A stretch of DNA of 64,000 nucleotides from Sulfitobacter noctilucicola. GTDB taxonomy: Bacteria > Pseudomonadota > Alphaproteobacteria > Rhodobacterales > Rhodobacteraceae. A program made the position numbers and the translations under genes. This document shows positions 1 through 9,145 of this stretch, one piece after another. The notes under the pieces are model-generated. The model saw nothing but the letters and a program-made list of their open reading frames with translations, was not told where the DNA came from and searched no databases. The stretch spans positions 2,914,001 through 2,978,000 of the forward strand of contig NZ_JASD01000008.1 of the NCBI RefSeq assembly GCF_000622385.1. The letters are read 5' to 3'. Every line of letters starts with the position of its first letter. Position 1 is the stretch's first letter.

Positions 1-1249
1 TGAAGTTGGTGGACAGAACCATCTGGTGGTTGACCTTTACACGGTTCAGCAACCGCTCATTCGCTTTTGCCTCTCCTGCGTCGGCGCTTTTCTCGATCAG
101 CAAATCCTCAAACTTCTCTGAGGCTTCTTTCGCAGCGGCCGCTTCGGCGCGTTTCTTTGATACCGAAGTTGAGCGTTTTTGCAGCAAGTGTGAGAACGCC
201 GCGAGGTACTGTGTTGCACGGAACCCGTTCTTCGGTTCCGCCTCTTGCCAGGGCTCCAAAGGCGGGTCGGGGACCAGTGCGGATGCCAAACCGGGAAAGC
301 GTTTTATGAGGGCTGCGTTGTCAGCTTTGAAGTGGTCAGAAACCGCAAAAAGACTGCCGGGTGCGATTGGATCGCCGGATACACGCACATTGCGGTGGAC
401 CTGGTTCCAGATGTCGTGAGGAATGATGATTTCGCGCGCTTGTGAAAGGCGGATCAGCATCTCGTTCATATGGCGCATACGCGTGAGCGACGGGGCGGGT
501 TCAGGCGAGAAAAGTCTGCTAGGCTCGGCTTTGCCAAAGCTGTTCTTGATCCGCAGGCTTTTGCAAAGCTCGGCGATGCCGTTCTCGCCGCTTAGTGCCT
601 CCAGATCGAGTGGCCTGAGGGTGACGTTCTTTTTGCCAAACGCCTTTTCCCAGGTGGACAAGAGTGATTTGTAATCAAGCCAGTAAGGTGGGCATTGCAC
701 ATCGTTAAAGATGCCAAAAAAGGGCTCGTTCTTACCGCGCTGGGCAAGAGCACCTTTCCACCAGCTCTTTTGTCCGGCCAGATCAATTTCCTGTTGCAGG
801 GTATGGCGTCGGCCTTCAAGGATCGCAGTGGTGTAATGCTGAGACAGGATGCGGGCTTGCTCGTCCAGATGGGCAACAATGCGGATATCGTCAAAGTAGG
901 GGGACAGCAGCGCCGACAACCGGTCCAACTCCTCGGGAGCATGAAGAAGATTGCCCAGCTGTGCGCTGGCAAGGACCACATGATCCGCTTTAAGGGCAGG
1001 CAATTCTTTTTCGAAAAGCGTTTGAAACTCTGAGGTGAGCGTCTTTTGAACAAGCGGGTTGTCCAACCCGCGCCTGAAGCGCAAAATGCCCACTTCGTCC
1101 GGATTGGCACAGGCGGCATAGAGACGCACATGGTTCCAGTCAGGCACCGCGATGCCCGCCTTTTCCAAGGCACCCGCCTTTTGTTTGAATAGGCCGCGAA
1201 AGCGCATGGCCGCTCGCTCGGTCGGTCCGATAAGAAGCGTAAGTTTCAT
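1..1249 (-). CDS. sulfotransferase-like protein, partial (3' end beyond left edge)
   Basis: An open frame runs from an ATG at 1249 to the window edge with no stop, so at least 416 residues are encoded and the C-terminus is missing. It begins MKLTLLIGPTERAAMRF, which resembles the P-loop-like N-terminal strand of sulfotransferase-fold proteins common in Roseobacter surface-polysaccharide loci. Further on it carries a segment of the form DDIRIVAHLDEQARIL, typical of these loose families. Its ATG shares one base with the stop of the upstream sulfotransferase (TAATG), so the two are probably translationally coupled. Frame and coupling are seen directly. The sulfotransferase assignment is tentative; a general 'hypothetical protein' of a polysaccharide cluster is the alternative. 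Confidence 0.6.
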   Translation of the reverse strand, partial: MKLTLLIGPTERAAMRFRGLFKQKAGALEKAGIAVPDWNHVRLYAACANPDEVGILRFRRGLDNPLVQKTLTSEFQTLFEKELPALKADHVVLASAQLGNLLHAPEELDRLSALLSPYFDDIRIVAHLDEQARILSQHYTTAILEGRRHTLQQEIDLAGQKSWWKGALAQRGKNEPFFGIFNDVQCPPYWLDYKSLLSTWEKAFGKKNVTLRPLDLEALSGENGIAELCKSLRIKNSFGKAEPSRLFSPEPAPSLTRMRHMNEMLIRLSQAREIIIPHDIWNQVHRNVRVSGDPIAPGSLFAVSDHFKADNAALIKRFPGLASALVPDPPLEPWQEAEPKNGFRATQYLAAFSHLLQKRSTSVSKKRAEAAAAKEASEKFEDLLIEKSADAGEAKANERLLNRVKVNHQMVLSTNF

Positions 1250-1878
1250 TAGCTTTCAGCCTCGGCTTTCCCGACATTGCTTTGGCCCCACCACGGCAGA
1301 TCTATGCCGAGGTAGGTTGCGATTTTGTTCTGCGCCTGTGGGTCTTCGATGTTGTAGGACATGAAATTGTTTCGACCAGCAAAAACATGGTGGCAAAATG
1401 CGTAGTGCCCGGACATCCATCGCTCGATCTGTTCTGTCTTGCCGCCAAATCCGCGGGGAAGACCGGGTATGTCGGCCTTGGGAAGACGGTGTTTGCCTAA
1501 ATTGTTCCACCGCATCATGGAATCGGCCGTCTTGGCCGGATCGCGCATCGTCAGGATGAATTTCACAGACGGATGATGCTTTTCAATGGCGCTAAGCACT
1601 CCCCAATCCGTTTGGGGCCAAAGCGAGCGGTCTTCACGCACCGCAGACATTTCATTGATGACATCGAATTCGTCCAGACGCGCCAATGGATCGCCAGTGT
1701 TGAAATAGTCGTCATAGATGATTTTGCCCAGATGCATGCGGGGGATGTCGTCACGGTTGGATTGCCCGGGTCGAATGCGCCAGTCAGCGACAGTCAGACC
1801 AGCATGCCGCAATGCGTCTGTCAGCGTGGTTGTGCCTGTCTTGGGTAGGCCAAGGTTAACGACGCGCATCCGGGTCAC
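1249..1878 (-). CDS. small sulfotransferase family protein
   Basis: The 209-residue product starts with the PAPS-binding loop GLPKTGTT at about residues 10-17, the hallmark of sulfotransferases, which move sulfate from PAPS onto a hydroxyl or amine acceptor. The rest (SxKFILTMRDP, then DSMMRW) fits the 3'-phosphate-binding part of the family. The start used is GTG at 1878, overlapping the TGA of the glycosyltransferase upstream; an in-frame ATG at 1869 is also possible. It sits between a glycosyltransferase and a second sulfotransferase-like gene on the same strand, so it probably decorates an exported glycan. The acceptor cannot be read from sequence. Confidence 0.8.
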   Translation of the reverse strand: MTRMRVVNLGLPKTGTTTLTDALRHAGLTVADWRIRPGQSNRDDIPRMHLGKIIYDDYFNTGDPLARLDEFDVINEMSAVREDRSLWPQTDWGVLSAIEKHHPSVKFILTMRDPAKTADSMMRWNNLGKHRLPKADIPGLPRGFGGKTEQIERWMSGHYAFCHHVFAGRNNFMSYNIEDPQAQNKIATYLGIDLPWWGQSNVGKAEAES

Positions 1879-2909
1879 GGAACCTGCCCGACAGCAAAGC
1901 CGATCTCTTCACGGATCGCTGTTTCCGCGGCGGAATAGGGAGAAGTATCGCGCAATTGCTGTTGCATCGCGCGGTAGCTGTCCTGCTTCAAAAGCGCGTC
2001 CCGTTTTTTCTTGTGCAATGTCACGGCTTTCGCATGCAAATCGCAGATACCCTCAAGTGCCTTCAGGCAGTCCATCTCCGTTTTCAGATCGTCAATGTAC
2101 CGAAGTATCGATGCGTCACGGTGGCCTGCATCATTGCGCTCGCGCCAGTAGGTATCGTCGAACGCGCGGTGTTCGCGGTTCACATCCCCGCGGTCATTCT
2201 TCACCAAATAACTATCCAATGACCGCAGCGCATAATGATTTAGCGTAGCAAAGCGCCGTGCATCGCGCGCGGGAAAGGCGCGAATCCTGCGTTTGATTGC
2301 AGCGCTGCGAAAGGGCACTGGTACTGGTCGACCAGATCCGTCCGTCCACTTCGGTTTCATCTTGCTGTCATCGTGGAATGGCCGGTGCGCCCCAAAATAA
2401 CCCACCGGAAAGCTGCGGTGGACAAGGGTTTTCACTTCGATCGCGGTGTCTGCCCCCCAGATGTCAGGGTTATGGCTGTTCAGGAATTGGCTAATGACCG
2501 GTTCATCGACAAATTCCTCGACACCGCCGTTGGCCATGAACTGGAACGATACCGAAATTGCCTGCGGGTCTCCGCAGGCTTTGATAAGTGCGGGAAAAGT
2601 GTGATCCCCGACGTGTATGTTGATAAATTCGTCTACATCCGCGATCCAGACCCAGTCGCATTTTTGCACGAGCTTGTGTTGTTTCGCAGCCTTGAGCGCT
2701 TGCATCTGGTAGTTACGGTTGGTCGCCGGGTTGGGAAGGTGGGTGACAATGCCGTGTTCTTCCAACTTGTCGAGCAACAGATCAGTCGCGTCAGAGCAAT
2801 CATTGGAATAAAAAAGAAAGTCGGTCACCCCGATGACGCGGTGGAACGCGATCCATTCCAGCAGGAACGGGCCTTCGTTTTTAACGCAGGTCACAGCGGT
2901 AATGCGCAT
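1875..2909 (-). CDS. glycosyltransferase family 2 protein
   Basis: The 344-residue protein opens with MRITAVTCVKNEG, the nucleotide-binding start of family 2-like glycosyltransferases (Glyco_tranf_2_4 type). It has the metal/sugar-nucleotide motif DVDEF at residues 91-95, and a YSNDCSD segment at 34-40. Such enzymes transfer a sugar from a nucleotide donor, usually in capsule, exopolysaccharide or LPS synthesis. It is the first gene of a minus-strand run with two sulfotransferase-like genes and has a 4-base overlap with the next. The donor and acceptor are not predictable. A divergent region of about 230 bases separates it from the MoxR gene. Confidence 0.8.
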   Translation of the reverse strand: MRITAVTCVKNEGPFLLEWIAFHRVIGVTDFLFYSNDCSDATDLLLDKLEEHGIVTHLPNPATNRNYQMQALKAAKQHKLVQKCDWVWIADVDEFINIHVGDHTFPALIKACGDPQAISVSFQFMANGGVEEFVDEPVISQFLNSHNPDIWGADTAIEVKTLVHRSFPVGYFGAHRPFHDDSKMKPKWTDGSGRPVPVPFRSAAIKRRIRAFPARDARRFATLNHYALRSLDSYLVKNDRGDVNREHRAFDDTYWRERNDAGHRDASILRYIDDLKTEMDCLKALEGICDLHAKAVTLHKKKRDALLKQDSYRAMQQQLRDTSPYSAAETAIREEIGFAVGQVP

Positions 2910-3141
2910 GTCAGCCCGCCTTGCTGCCGCAAGCTATGATGGATTGTTGGTTCATGTCCGCCTCTGGGGGCCGGGTGCGTCTGGCCCCGATCCTCTGGTT
3001 GTTATGGTGACACAATGCCATTCCCGCCGAATCGCGTCAATCTGGGATAGGGGCTGCACGTCCCGCGTGACAAATCCGCATGTCTGTGCCCTTGACCCCA
3101 TCGGCCTCACATGCAGGTTTAGCACAGCGGGGGAGAACAAC

Positions 3142-4050
3142 ATGAATGACATATCGAGCATCGATGCGGTGCAGAAGATGCTGGACGAACAGGGGTATGT
3201 CTGCGGACGTGCATTGGCCACTGTTGTTTTTCTGAGCCTTCGTCTGGGCCGGCCCTTGTTTCTTGAAGGGGAGGCTGGCGTCGGCAAGACGGAAATCGCC
3301 AAGGCACTGGCTGCGGGGCTGGACCGCAAGTTGATCCGCTTGCAATGCTATGAAGGTCTTGATGCCTCTTCTGCGGTTTATGAATGGAACTTTCCGGCCC
3401 AGATGGTGGCGATCCGCGCAGCAGAGGCGTCGGGCGCTGCAGACAAGGACGCACTTACGACAGAGCTGTTCAGCGACGACTTTCTGATCGAGCGGCCATT
3501 GCTGGAAGCAATGCGGCCTGACGGACGCGGTGCCCCCATTTTGCTGATTGACGAGCTGGACCGGACCGACGCGCCTTTCGAGGCATTTTTGCTAGAAGCA
3601 TTGAGTGATTTCCAGGTGACGATCCCTGAAATGGGAACGATCGTTGCACCAGAGCCGCCCATCGTGATCCTGACGTCGAACCGGACGCGCGAAGTGCATG
3701 ACGCGTTGAAGCGGCGGTGCCTGTATCACTGGGTGGATTATCCCGATTTCGACCGCGAAATGGACATTCTCGCCGCGCGCGCCCCTGAAGCAGCTGAGGC
3801 TCTGAGCCGCGAGGTCGTTGCCTTTGTTCAGCAGTTGCGGACAGAAGATCTCTTTAAAAAGCCCGGTGTGGCAGAGACCATTGACTGGGCAAAATGCCTG
3901 TTGGCACTGGATGTGATAACGCTCAGTCCCGAGGTTATTGCGGATACCTTGGGGGCTATACTCAAGTATCAGGATGACATTGCCAAACTGCACGGTTCAG
4001 AGGCGAAGCGCATTCTGGATCAAGCAAAAGCGTCACTGGAGCCTGCATGA
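3142..4050 (+). CDS. MoxR-family AAA+ ATPase (CoxD-like)
   Basis: The product is 302 residues. It has a Walker A motif GEAGVGKT at residues 43-50, a Walker B segment LLIDELDR and a sensor-1 like ILTSNRT, all MoxR class. MoxR ATPases work with VWA proteins as metal-cofactor or complex-assembly chaperones; CoxD and CoxE, which mature Mo-Cu CO dehydrogenase, are one known pair. The ATG at 3142 follows GGGGGAGAAC, a strong ribosome binding site. A longer open frame reaching back to 2833 would overlap the glycosyltransferase and its promoter region, so I rejected it. The VWA partner follows 18 bases downstream. No CO dehydrogenase gene is in the window, so the client is unknown. Confidence 0.88.
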   Translation: MNDISSIDAVQKMLDEQGYVCGRALATVVFLSLRLGRPLFLEGEAGVGKTEIAKALAAGLDRKLIRLQCYEGLDASSAVYEWNFPAQMVAIRAAEASGAADKDALTTELFSDDFLIERPLLEAMRPDGRGAPILLIDELDRTDAPFEAFLLEALSDFQVTIPEMGTIVAPEPPIVILTSNRTREVHDALKRRCLYHWVDYPDFDREMDILAARAPEAAEALSREVVAFVQQLRTEDLFKKPGVAETIDWAKCLLALDVITLSPEVIADTLGAILKYQDDIAKLHGSEAKRILDQAKASLEPA

Positions 4051-4068
4051 TCTGCAGGGCTGCGACCC

Positions 4069-5334
4069 ATGGTTGAGCACATCCCTCTGGAGCTGCCGGA
4101 CGACCCCAAGCTGGCTGGCAATATAACCCATTTTGCGCGGGCCTTGCGCCGTGCTGGTCTGCCTATTGGTCCCGGACGGGTCATCGACGCCATTCGCGCA
4201 GTAGAGGCGGCGGGGTTTTCCGACAAGCGCGACTTCTATTGGACGCTGCACGCCTGTTTCGTGAACCGCCCGGAGCACCGCACCGTTTTTGCGCAGCTCT
4301 TCCGCCTTTACTGGCGTGATCCGCGTTACCTTGAGCATATGATGGCTGCGATGTTGCCGGCGATCCGTGGGGTTCAGGAAGACCGGCCCGCGCAAGCGGC
4401 GGAAAAACGGGCGGCGGAGGCTTTGCTGGACGGGGCGGAAGCGCCGCAGCAGGAAGAAGCAGAGACAGCGGATGAAGACGCGCTGATCGAGGTGGACGCA
4501 AGCCTGACTATGTCTGCATCCGAGCGGCTACGAACGCTTGATTTTGAACAAATGTCCCTTGCTGAAATGGCCGAAGCGAAGCGGATGCTGGCCAGACTGG
4601 CACTACCGGTGAAGCCGTTGCCGTCTCGTCGTGCAATGATCGCAACCACAGGCAAGGTGGATGCGGCCCGCAGTTTGCGGCAGGCGCTGAAACGGGGCGG
4701 TGAAATGGGTGCACTGGCCTATAAGAAGCCGCGCCCGCGATATCCGAACCTTGTTGTGCTCAGCGATATTTCAGGTTCCATGAGCCAGTACAGCCGCGTA
4801 ATCCTGCATTTCCTGCATGCGGTCAGTAACGCGAAGGGGGCTGGCTGGGCGCAGGTTCATGCTTTTACGTTTGGCACGCGCCTTACGAATATCACGCGAC
4901 ATCTTGCGACACGCGATGTGGATGCTGCTCTTGCTGCGGCCGGTGCTGAAGCACAGGACTGGGAGGGCGGGACGCGGATCGGGGCATGTCTGGAAGCGTT
5001 CAACCGGGACTGGTCGCGGCGTGTCATGGGGCAGGGGGCGGTTGTCCTTTTGATCACCGACGGATTGGACCGCGACGCGCCCGAAGACCTTGCCCGCCAG
5101 ATGCAGCGATTACATCTGACCGCGCGTCGGGTGATCTGGTTAAACCCCTTGTTGCGGTGGGATGGCTTTGCGCCAAAAGCTGCCGGAATCCGTGCGATGT
5201 TACCGCATGTTGACAGCTTTCGCGCTGGTCATTCCATTGCGTCGCTGGAGGAGCTGGCAGGCGTAATTTCGCGGCCCGATGACGTGGGGGAGAAGGCCCG
5301 TTTGATGACGGAAATGGGCACTCTTCAGTCCTGA
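4069..5334 (+). CDS. VWA domain protein (CoxE-like)
   Basis: This 421-residue protein has a variable N-terminal half with an acidic Ala/Glu-rich linker (about residues 100-145). A C-terminal von Willebrand A domain follows, whose metal-site motif DISGS lies near residue 230 in the context VVLSDISGSMSQYS. The layout matches CoxE-type proteins, the usual partner of a MoxR ATPase. It is immediately downstream of one (18 bases), so the two presumably act as a chaperone pair. No signal peptide is apparent, consistent with a cytoplasmic role. It ends convergently against purL. What the pair assembles cannot be told here. Confidence 0.85.
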   Translation: MVEHIPLELPDDPKLAGNITHFARALRRAGLPIGPGRVIDAIRAVEAAGFSDKRDFYWTLHACFVNRPEHRTVFAQLFRLYWRDPRYLEHMMAAMLPAIRGVQEDRPAQAAEKRAAEALLDGAEAPQQEEAETADEDALIEVDASLTMSASERLRTLDFEQMSLAEMAEAKRMLARLALPVKPLPSRRAMIATTGKVDAARSLRQALKRGGEMGALAYKKPRPRYPNLVVLSDISGSMSQYSRVILHFLHAVSNAKGAGWAQVHAFTFGTRLTNITRHLATRDVDAALAAAGAEAQDWEGGTRIGACLEAFNRDWSRRVMGQGAVVLLITDGLDRDAPEDLARQMQRLHLTARRVIWLNPLLRWDGFAPKAAGIRAMLPHVDSFRAGHSIASLEELAGVISRPDDVGEKARLMTEMGTLQS

Positions 5335-5399
5335 CGGGCCTCCTTCTACTTAGGAGTATGATGAAAGGTCCGCTGCAGGCCCCTTCGAAAACAAGGATG

Positions 5400-7559
5400 T
5401 CAGGCGAAGGTCGCGCCGAAAGATGACCGGTAGGTGTGGGACAGATCGGCGAGCGGCGCGGAAGTAGTGCCGAACTTAACGGTGTCCCCACCAAACTTGC
5501 CCACTGCAGCCAGCGTCAGTCCGGCGGCTGTTGCAGCCACCATAAGAGCTTCGGCCTGATCGAAGTTGCAGGCGATAAGGTAGCGCGCCTGATCTTCGCC
5601 AAAGAGCGTTGGTGTATCGGCAGCATCAAGAGCAATGCCCACGCCCGCGGCTTCTGCCAATTCGAATGCAGCAAGCGCGAGGCCACCATCGCTGAGATCG
5701 GTACAGGCTTTGATCATGTCACGATTGGCGCGGATGAAATCGCCATGTGCTTTTTCTGCTGCCAGATCGACGCTGGGTGCGTCGCCTTCGATGCGGCCAA
5801 AAACGGTAGACAGAAGTGCGGACTGGCCAAGGTGACCTGTTGTGTCACCCAGAACAAGCGCAACGTGGCCGTCACGCACATCGCAGCCGATGATATGGTC
5901 GGGGTGGTCGATCAGCCCCACGGCCCCGATTGTAGGGGTCGGCAGGATGCCTTTGCCATCAGTCTCGTTATAAAGCGACACGTTGCCGGATACGATTGGC
6001 ATGTCGAGCGCTGACACAGCCTCACCGATCCCTTTGATGGCACCGACGAACTGACCCATGATAGCGGGCTTTTCCGGGTTGCCGAAATTCATGTTGTCAG
6101 TTGTGGCCAAGGGGCGCGCGCCAACGGCTGTCAGGTTGCGATAGGCTTCGGCGACAGCCTGTTTGCCGCCCTCGACTGGGTTCGCCTGTACATAGCGCGG
6201 CGTCACATCGGAGGTGAAAGCGATACTTTTGTCAGTACCGTGCACGCGGATGATGCCTGCACCTATACCGGGCGTGCGGGTGCTGTCAGCCATAACCATG
6301 GTGTCGTACTGTTCAAACACCCAGTTTTTCGCGGCGTAGTTCGGATCGGAGATGAGCGCTTTAAGGCCATCAATCGGGTCAATGCCAGGCACATCTGACA
6401 GCGGCTCTGCGGAAGGTGTTTCAACCCAAGGGCGGTCGTATTCGGGGGCGGTAGAGGCAAGTTTGCTGAGGGGCAAGTCGGCCTTGAGCTCGCCATTGTG
6501 CATGATGAGGAAGCGGTCTTCGGCCAGCGTTTCGCCGACGATGGCGAAATCGAGGTCCCATTTGTCAAAGACGGCTTTGGCTTCCGCTTCAAGCTCGGGC
6601 TTGAGGACCATCAACATCCGCTCTTGGGATTCAGACAGCATCATTTCGTAGGCTGACATGTTGGTTTCGCGTGTAGGCACCTTTTCGAGGTCCAGTCGGA
6701 CGCCAAGTCCGCCTTTGTCGCCCATCTCTACGGCGGAACACGTGAGGCCAGCAGCACCCATATCCTGAATAGAAATGACAGCACCTGTTGCCATCAGTTC
6801 GAGTGTGGCTTCCATCAGGCGCTTTTCGGTGAAGGGGTCGCCAACCTGCACGGTCGGGCGTTTCTCTTCTATGGTGTCGTCAAATTCTGCGGAGGCCATC
6901 GTGGCACCGCCCACGCCGTCGCGGCCGGTTTTCGCACCGAGGTAAACAACCGGCATGCCGACACCCGAAGCGGCGGAATAGAAGATCTTGTCCGCATCCG
7001 CGAGGCCTGCTGCAAACGCATTTACGAGGCAGTTGCCGTCATAGGCTTTGTCAAAGCGAACTTCCCCGCCTACGGTCGGTACCCCAAAGCAGTTGCCGTA
7101 ACCGCCGACGCCTGCCACGACACCGTGGACTAGCTGACGCGTTTTTGGGTGATCGGGGCGGCCGAAGCTGAGGGAGTTCATCGCAGCAATCGGGCGCGCG
7201 CCCATGGTGAAAACATCGCGCAGGATGCCGCCGACGCCGGTTGCGGCACCTTGGTAAGGTTCGATGTAGCTGGGGTGGTTATGGCTTTCCATTTTGAAAA
7301 CCAGCGCCTGACCGTCGCCGATGTCCACAACACCTGCGTTCTCTCCGGGGCCGCAGATAACTTGGGGGCCGGTCGTGGGCAGGGTGCGCAGCCATTTTTT
7401 GGAAGACTTATAGGAACAGTGCTCATTCCACATGGCCGAGAAGATGCCCATCTCGGTGTAGTTGGGTGCACGCCCAAGAATATTATTTACTTCTGCATAT
7501 TCATCAGGGGTAAAACCATGGGCGGCAATCAGATCATCGGTGATGGCAGGTTCTTGCAT
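5400..7559 (-). CDS. purL: phosphoribosylformylglycinamidine synthase subunit PurL
   Basis: This is the ATP-dependent FGAM synthase large subunit of de novo purine synthesis, the small bacterial form (719 residues) that works with separate PurS and PurQ. The N-terminal signature [12 protein letters not shown] lies at residues 45-56 with the catalytic His at 47, followed by MESHNHPS and the glycine-rich GAATGVGG. Both AIRS-like halves are present, the second around [13 protein letters not shown] and ending SSFGATFA. The ATG at 7559 gives the usual N-terminus MQEPAIT. purS and purQ are not adjacent in the downstream direction, where the MoxR/VWA pair ends convergently. Confidence 0.97.
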   Translation of the reverse strand: MQEPAITDDLIAAHGFTPDEYAEVNNILGRAPNYTEMGIFSAMWNEHCSYKSSKKWLRTLPTTGPQVICGPGENAGVVDIGDGQALVFKMESHNHPSYIEPYQGAATGVGGILRDVFTMGARPIAAMNSLSFGRPDHPKTRQLVHGVVAGVGGYGNCFGVPTVGGEVRFDKAYDGNCLVNAFAAGLADADKIFYSAASGVGMPVVYLGAKTGRDGVGGATMASAEFDDTIEEKRPTVQVGDPFTEKRLMEATLELMATGAVISIQDMGAAGLTCSAVEMGDKGGLGVRLDLEKVPTRETNMSAYEMMLSESQERMLMVLKPELEAEAKAVFDKWDLDFAIVGETLAEDRFLIMHNGELKADLPLSKLASTAPEYDRPWVETPSAEPLSDVPGIDPIDGLKALISDPNYAAKNWVFEQYDTMVMADSTRTPGIGAGIIRVHGTDKSIAFTSDVTPRYVQANPVEGGKQAVAEAYRNLTAVGARPLATTDNMNFGNPEKPAIMGQFVGAIKGIGEAVSALDMPIVSGNVSLYNETDGKGILPTPTIGAVGLIDHPDHIIGCDVRDGHVALVLGDTTGHLGQSALLSTVFGRIEGDAPSVDLAAEKAHGDFIRANRDMIKACTDLSDGGLALAAFELAEAAGVGIALDAADTPTLFGEDQARYLIACNFDQAEALMVAATAAGLTLAAVGKFGGDTVKFGTTSAPLADLSHTYRSSFGATFA

Positions 7560-7863
7560 GTGGTCTTTCCCCTTGGGCAGCGTGATGCTGCGGTTCTTAG
7601 ATCAAGGCGGTGCGGGGGAAAAGAGTAAAGGCGTTCGGTATCGTAACTGGTGCAGACCTTTTTACGCCGATTGCTAGCGGTCTTTGACTGGATCGCGCAG
7701 TGAGGCTGCCTCTTGGGGTGGTGCCTGCCGTGGTCGATGACGAGAGCCGGGTCAGTCGAGGGGGATCATGCGCGAGTTCATACCGACAGGAAAGACGTAG
7801 TATCGGGCGGGCTTGGGTACGTTCTGCGACATAGATAGAATTGGCTTACAAATGGCGGTCTGC
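7560..7863. other. gene-free stretch upstream of purL
   Basis: About 300 bases lie between the purL start and the end of the putative small RNA terminator. They should contain the purL promoter. I see no convincing coding frame: a minus-strand frame starting near 7963 runs across the small RNA and has no family resemblance. I recognised no riboswitch or PurR-like operator. Confidence 0.4.
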
Positions 7864-7946
7864 AAAAAAAAGGCCGAGCACTGAGCTCGGCCAAGTCCAA
7901 CAGGGAGGTATAGAGCGAAGGCCGAAGCCGTAAAACTCTATATTGC
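7864..7946 (-). ncRNA. probable trans-acting small RNA, suhB/mmgR (alpha-r8) type
   Basis: Reading the minus strand from about 7946 gives an RNA of about 83 nt. It has a 5' hairpin (ATAGAG ... CTCTAT, capped by GGC-TTCG-GCC), an unpaired ACCTCCCTGTTGGACTT, then a strong terminator hairpin (GGCCGAGC-TCAGT-GCTCGGCC) followed by eight T. Two hairpins with an exposed CCUCCC between them, and total length near 80 nt, is the layout of the alphaproteobacterial suhB (Rfam) / mmgR family, known as Hfq-associated sRNAs. A possible promoter (TTGATC, 17 bases, TAATTG) lies just upstream, at about 7951-7976. The terminator and hairpins are seen directly; the family name and 5' end are inferred. Confidence 0.6.
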
Positions 7947-8033
7947 CCAATTAGGCGGCACATTGCCTCGGATCAAGCCACTGTAGTGCTTTTTCGCATC
8001 ATATCAGATATGCGTCACGTGCATGCCTTTGCA

Positions 8034-8930
8034 TCAACTGTCTTTGAGCCGGCGGCGATAGCTGATGATCTCGTCTTGTACGAAGTCCTTAAAGGCGGAC
8101 ACTCGCTGTGACTGACGTAGCTCTTCGGGGTAGGCCAGAAATACCGGCACATCCGCTGATTGGGTTTGCGGCAGTACCTGCACCAGATCGGGAAAATCAT
8201 CCGTCAGATAGTTGGGTAAAACGCCAATACCAAGATCGTGTAAAACGCCCTGCAGAACACCAAAATAGTTGTTCACCGTCAAAAGGGAACGGACATCATG
8301 CATCATCAGTTGCTGGATAAGCGTCACGCCGGCCCCCACCTGATCACTGTCGGTATTCTGACAGATCAGACGGTGGTCTGACATGTCTTCGATCCGCTGG
8401 GGTGTGCCATTGGCTTCAAGATATGCAGGAGAAGCATAGAGGCACATGCGGATCATCATCAGCTTTTTACGGATGAGGTCGGCCTGGGATGGCTCTTTCA
8501 TACGGATCGCTACATCGGCTTCGCGCATGGGCAGGTCCAACACCCGCTCTTCCAGCATTAGGTCAACCTTGAGATCGGGGTACTTTTCGTACAGCTTTGG
8601 AAGGCGCGGTGCGAGCCATAGCGTGCCGAAGCCGGTCGTTGTGGTAACGCGTAATTCGCCGAATACTTCTTCTTCGCTGTCGCGGATACGCGCAGCGGCG
8701 GTATCGAGCCTACGGCTCATGGCGGCGGTGGCATCGAAAAGCAACTCGCCCTGTTCGGTCAGGATCAGCCCGCGCGCATGTCGGTGAAAGAGGTTCGTGT
8801 TCAGTTGTTCCTCAAGCCCGCGGATTTGCCTTGAGACGGCAGATTGCGACAAATTTAACTTGTCACCCGCATGTGTCAGCGATCCGGCGTCCGCGACCGC
8901 ATGAAAAATTCTGAGCTTGTCCCAATCCAT
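8034..8930 (-). CDS. LysR family transcriptional regulator
   Basis: The 298-residue product starts MDWDKLRIFHAVADAGSLTH and continues with the winged helix-turn-helix SQSAVSRQIRGLEEQL of LysR regulators. A periplasmic-binding-like effector domain occupies the remaining two thirds. I chose ATG 8930, preceded by GGAAAG, over an in-frame TTG at 8948. It is divergent from the indolepyruvate oxidoreductase gene across about 215 bases. The usual LysR arrangement is control of the divergent neighbour and of itself, which is inference here. The effector is unknown. Orthologues with this N-terminus are common in Roseobacter genomes. Confidence 0.9.
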   Translation of the reverse strand: MDWDKLRIFHAVADAGSLTHAGDKLNLSQSAVSRQIRGLEEQLNTNLFHRHARGLILTEQGELLFDATAAMSRRLDTAAARIRDSEEEVFGELRVTTTTGFGTLWLAPRLPKLYEKYPDLKVDLMLEERVLDLPMREADVAIRMKEPSQADLIRKKLMMIRMCLYASPAYLEANGTPQRIEDMSDHRLICQNTDSDQVGAGVTLIQQLMMHDVRSLLTVNNYFGVLQGVLHDLGIGVLPNYLTDDFPDLVQVLPQTQSADVPVFLAYPEELRQSQRVSAFKDFVQDEIISYRRRLKDS

Positions 8931-9145
8931 TGGTTTCGCTTTCCGCAATGCACGCGCATGTAATCGGCCCCGAAGGCCGTAAATAATAACTGGGGTATGT
9001 CCTATCTTATAAAAGATTAAATAACAGGGGTCAGTTTGCCAGAATTCTCCCCGTAATGGACAAATCCCTGTATACAGGTCAGTATTTGTGACCTATAATC
9101 GCACCAGAATTGTGCAAGAGTGTTGCAAGCTAGGGGAGGCCTGCC

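Noticed and set aside
592..1173. Minus-strand frame of 193 codons
   Set aside because: It lies in another frame inside the edge-spanning sulfotransferase-like gene and its composition (Ser/Arg/Pro-rich) is that of a shadow.
2833..3141. N-terminal extension of the MoxR gene
   Set aside because: It overlaps the divergent glycosyltransferase start and promoter; ATG 3142 has the ribosome binding site and the family N-terminus.
7778..7963. 61-codon minus-strand frame over the putative small RNA
   Set aside because: It crosses the terminator hairpin and T-run, has no ribosome binding site and no family.
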